From the NCBI RefSeq assembly GCF_000150275.1, contig NW_002060943.1, forward strand, positions 9,704,209 through 9,768,208: 64,000 bases of DNA, written 5' to 3'. Below the pieces are notes generated by a model, which saw nothing but the letters and a program-made list of their open reading frames with translations, was not told the DNA's origin and searched no databases. The position numbers and the translations under genes are program-made. Numbering within the stretch: the stretch's first letter is position 1; each line of letters begins with the position of its first letter. Source of the DNA: Trichoplax adhaerens (lineage: Eukaryota; Placozoa; Uniplacotomia; Trichoplacea; Trichoplacidae). Of the stretch, positions 60,008-64,000 are shown one piece after another.

Positions 60008-63000
60008 TCACACCGGACCCATTCCCTGATGACCCTGTATTCGTATATCAATTCCGTACAACTTATTTACTATCCCACCATCTTTATCTTTAGTATATCC
60101 ACTATCAGGAATATCAGCTATAAATGAATAATAAAATAAACAGTAAAATCAAATTAAATGGAGAATGCCCACCAGTCAATAGAATGGTTATCATAATATG
60201 GTATCATTATAACGTACCATTGCGTAATCCTTCATTCAGGCGTGATGTACCTTCTTTCGAATCCGTGAAAGTTTGTAGCTCTAATCTTTTATTTTGCTGG
60301 CTAGTTTCGTGCCTCATATCTTTGCTAGTACTTACTTCATACCTATTATCTACGCTATTTGGGGTCTTTTAATGAATATAAAGTCAGAAAAGTCAGTACT
60401 TTAACTAGTATAAGTAATCCAGTAGAACTAATTATATTATTGACAACCTGTACCTCTGCCTCTGAAAAATGGGTATTCTGTGAGGAGTAAACGATCGGAG
60501 CCTTACAATATTTATTCTTGATACTAAGGCATAAATAATACAAGAGTCAAATTATGATTTACCGTTCTATATTACAATATAAAAAGAATACTACAACCAG
60601 GTTATTATTTTAAGGTATCATTAACAATTATGCCTAATCAACCTATCAATGGAACTACTCTTCTGGCTAGCTAGGTCAGAACTTGAATTAATTTTCAAAG
60701 AAGAGCCAAATCGGTAAAGACTTTGATTAAACGTTCTTAACGTAAACTGTCAAAAATTATAAAAAGTTTTTGCACATTCAGGATCTGATGTAATCAAATA
60801 GTCGTTTTAAATATACATTCCACCTGAGATTTAGCATGAGTTTTGATGTCCTCTTCTTCATCGTCATCATCACTGCGCAGCTCTCCCGATGCTCTTCTAA
60901 GATTAGTCTGACCAAGATCTTGAAGCACTCTTATCCCGACCTAAATTTTTTAGTTACGTCAGGCAAATTATCATTGATCACTTGGGGAATAGGCAAATTA
61001 CCTGAATTTCGTTTGATGTTTGCTCTCTTCTTTGCTTTGCTTGTCTTTCTCTACGACGTCGGATGAAGTTTCTTATAATCAGCAAAGCGTAAATTTTTGC
61101 GATGGTTATATCATTATCTGAAAAGTTAAATAACTTTTATCATAAAAATAGGGCAAATTATCGAGATTTACGAAGTATGAACACTTAAAATTATCGCATA
61201 AGCGCATAAGATCTACCTCATACTAAAGTTTATCAAGTCCTATTTCATTTCTTACATAGTATTTTATTATTGCATCAATGAGCTTCTAGATTACATGTAC
61301 AAAAACTCTTATCTTAAAGTATTGCAGATAATCAGGGAGGATAGCTAAACTCATGTTGTCTCTCCTAGACGTCATCATTGCAGTACACTACTTTTGGTAT
61401 CTAATTTCAAATACAAATGAAAGGCGAAACAGCTTTCACATGTAAATTATAATTTGTCCATACTAAAACAAAAGAAGTAAACTTTTTTAAGTACTCAGAA
61501 GCACGTGCTTTAAACAGCAAAGCTCTTAACCAAGTCATAATTATTAAAAATTAGCTGAATACATTATTGCATTATCAAGACTCTTCAAAGAGTGCGGCCA
61601 TTCACTACAATAAATTTAGCACAATAATAACAGGAAAACCCTTGAGTTATATATATCTAACAGCGGTAAAGTAAATTGCTACGAATGATTATCTAAACTC
61701 TAAAACACATCCCTGCAACAATTCTTAAACCAACTACGAATCGTGATACCATAACCATATGATTATGCTGTATCATAAACATTTTCAGGTTTAATTACCT
61801 AGTTCAGCTATATGTTACAAACCTTTTAGAGATAATGGAACAATTTCGTCTAGGAGTTTATTAGGAGTTCTGGGCCAAATCCTCTTAATAATATTTCTTA
61901 ACTCTCTGTCTCTTAAATCTAAGTTGCCTGATAAATCGTAATTAAAATTAGGGTCAAGGTATTTTATGTAAATACAGCGGAATTTGGTGCTACATCGATA
62001 AGTTTTACCTACCGTCTAGTTTAATTTTTAGTTGTTTTCGCACTAAAGCAAAGATCGTAGCATTGAATTTGACGTTGTTATCAGTCCCAAGAGGCATGTG
62101 CATACCCATTAAATTCTGAAATAAGAAGCTATTAAAATATCTTTTCTCTATTAAGGAAATTTTCTAGTGTTGCTAACCCTATATGCAGTAGAGTCCGGAC
62201 ATAACTTGCCGAGGCCTAACGGAGGAGAAATTCTTCTAAGCAACTTCACCATGTCGTCAAATTTAATTCGACCTCTAAATTATATAAGTCAAGTTGATAA
62301 AGCTTCAATTAGTTTGCACGCTTCACTGATAATGCATATGGTAATTGCGTAAAATTTTGACAGCATTCGAAAAGATACACTTAAATTCAGACTAAAGTAT
62401 CTATTGTCTAGTCATTCTTTGTTGTGATACGAATGATATTCTTACACCTACCAGTCGCATCTTATACCGTGTACCAAGTATATTGTAACAGTCTTGAACT
62501 AAACTAAACTGTTATCAGCAGACTATCAAATCTCATTCAGATTAAAATCAGGGACTTTAATATTTATCAGATCTACCTAACCTCAATTTCATCAACTAGT
62601 TACAGTAAAAGCTGTATTAGCTATTAGCTATTAGCTGTCATAATTATTAAACCGAAATAATGTATGAATCAAAATGGATCCCAAGCTAAGTAATATTGAC
62701 AACAGATTCTAGGATAATACATACAAGCATTCACTTCATTAAGCTCTACATGATATTATATTTCTACGTTGCATTAAAGGCGGGTAAGTCGGATCCGACT
62801 TATCTTGCATTAATGGCACTATCGCACTAATAGCGGGTTTTAAGTCAGATTCTGATTAATGCGGGTGTACTAACAGCATTTAAAACGGGTAAATCAGACT
62901 GTGACTTATCTTGCGCCTAGTATCTTATAAAATTAGGAGAGGTTCACCTTTAAGGCTTTTTGTGACAGAAACAAGTGAAAGTATAAAATTGGAAAATATG

Positions 63001-64000
63001 CTGAATACAGTAACCACGAGCTAAAATTATGAGTCCAAAACATGGTCAAGATCTACTTTAGAAACTGCTATCTACAGTATTCCCATATTTACAAATTTTT
63101 CATTTCATACAACCGTAATCGTTATGAGAAACTTTTAAGTTGTTATATCATCTCATTGTTATACTCCATAGACAATGAAATGTAGAAGACCTTCAGAGCA
63201 TGTGCATATTTACGTTTGAATTCAACTTATAGCAGCATAACGAATAACGTTATTAAAGTCTATATACGTAATGCATGTATACTAGTTATGGAATAACTGA
63301 TTGTGATATATATATCCGTATACATATGAATAGTTAACACGCAGTTCTACCACCATATTAAGACATCAAGATACAGCACTGAAGCCTAACATGGTATTAA
63401 ATAGATCAATACAGTATGTGCTTACACCCAGCGTATATACTGTAAGCTGTGTAAAAATTAACATACAGCTGTGAGTTGGATAGTACTTTCATGCTTATTA
63501 CTATTTTAAGTATACATACGTAGCTTCAGGATCAAAAAAGGACCACGCTTGCACAAATTCGTCGAGATGATGAGGGCCAAGAATTGAAATATCTCTCGTC
63601 AGGTAATCGAAGTTATCCATAATAACGGCTACAAATAGGTTTATTACCTATAAGAATATCACAACGTTTTACGAACATTTTGTCTATAATATCAATCACA
63701 TCGAAAATTCTTAAATCAAGCCTTTGCCAAAATGAGCTTACCAAAAATGATGAAAGGACGTAAAATGAAGAAAAATATAAATAACTAATGTTGCTGCCAC
63801 ATGAATTTTCACTGCACCCATTACCGGTCCTCCAAGTGCAACTAAGTGTAATTAGTTGCCAGTTTTCACCAGTAGCGCAGCTATATCAACAGAAAAGTCA
63901 AGGAAGCTAGTCATTTATATTTAAAGAATCGATTTTCATACGTTTACAGAATCATCTCCGCTGTAAAACGAGCAGCGCACAATTAATGCACGGATTACTG
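60008..64000 (-). CDS. CACNA1: Voltage-gated calcium channel alpha1 subunit, L-type-like, 3' part only
   Basis: The gene enters from the right edge. Exon 63742-63880 is the domain IV pore, reading ATGENWQLI, so the selectivity-filter Glu is present. Exon 63520-63647 gives helix IVS6 and the start of the EF-hand region ([25 protein letters not shown]). Then come 62178-62274 ([16 protein letters not shown]), 62013-62115 ([16 protein letters not shown]), 61823-61927 (pre-IQ), 61002-61117 (IQ region) and 60824-60940. An acidic, disordered C-terminus continues in 60218-60342 and 60008-60117; one small exon between 60343 and 60823 is unresolved by phase. HVA channels of the Cav1/Cav2 type admit Ca2+ on depolarisation; the C-terminal wording (VRxx[17 protein letters not shown]) is nearer Cav1. 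Everything upstream of domain IV pore is outside the window, and 63881-64000 is intron. Confidence 0.92.
62597..62640. repeat. Short TAGCTAT-type microsatellite
   Basis: TATTAGCTATTAGCTATTAGCTG: about three units of 7 bp in a calcium channel intron. Confidence 0.7.
62771..62915. repeat. Imperfect tandem repeat with palindromic cores in a channel intron
   Basis: Three related units of about 45-50 bp share GCATTwAA, CGGGTwAA and a dyad. In unit 1 the dyad is perfect (AAGTCGGATCCGACTT, 62786-62801); in units 2 and 3 it is degenerate (AAGTCAGATTCTGATT and AAATCAGACTGTGACTT). Units 1 and 3 end ATCTTGC. The cluster lies in the 1.2-kb intron between 62275 and 63519. Confidence 0.75.

Noticed and set aside
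63881-64000. Additional calcium channel exon at the window edge
   Set aside because: An AG followed by a short frame (GDDSVN) can be read, but it does not supply the required pore helix before ATGENW and is better treated as intron.

Overview
This is nuclear DNA from an animal. It is AT-rich, and its genes are split into many short exons (often 40-180 bp) joined by GT-AG introns. The proteins are typical of metazoans: a receptor tyrosine phosphatase, an LRIG-type receptor, muskelin, a KDM7 demethylase and an L-type-like calcium channel. Gene density (about one gene per 6 kb), short introns and low GC suggest a compact early-branching invertebrate genome such as a placozoan. The sequence alone cannot prove the species. 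Exon models were built by hand from splice sites, reading phase and recalled family sequences. In the complete multi-exon models the coding exons sum to a whole number of codons.

Ten genes lie in the window. Left to right: ING3 (+, 239-1803); a receptor protein tyrosine phosphatase (-, 5644-13035); CHCHD4/MIA40 (+, 13886-15004); GDP-fucose transporter SLC35C1 (-, 17804-21384); an LRIG-type LRR/Ig receptor (+, 25409-30079); a KDM7/PHF8 histone demethylase (-, 37523-43749); muskelin MKLN1 (+, 44470-50020); mitochondrial processing peptidase beta PMPCB (-, 51821-55136); an intronless PDIK1L/STK35-like kinase with a C-terminal membrane anchor (+, 56248-57420); and the 3' end of a voltage-gated calcium channel alpha1 gene (-, 60008 to beyond 64000). 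No tRNA, rRNA, CRISPR array or intact transposon was seen.

Two features of the layout stand out. First, the ten genes alternate strand perfectly (+ - + - + - + - + -), so every intergenic space is either divergent (head to head) or convergent (tail to tail). Second, all four divergent spaces hold a dense array of a 5-bp unit, TACTG, and its complement CAGTA, which meet at GTAC to form palindromes (13454-13801, 21527-22770, 44019-44345, 55286-55791). The five convergent spaces hold only scattered single copies. The arrays start 85 to about 270 bp from at least one start codon each, so they behave like a repetitive element of bidirectional promoters. This is the most unusual signal in the window.

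The genes do not form one pathway. CHCHD4 and PMPCB both serve mitochondrial protein import. ING3 and KDM7 are chromatin readers/modifiers centred on H3K4me3. The phosphatase, LRIG receptor and calcium channel are cell-surface signalling proteins. Notable protein-level oddities are a catalytically dead second phosphatase domain (Cys to Asp, WPD loop lost), an LRIG first Ig domain without its disulfide, a degenerate IQ motif in the calcium channel, and a single-exon kinase among intron-rich neighbours.
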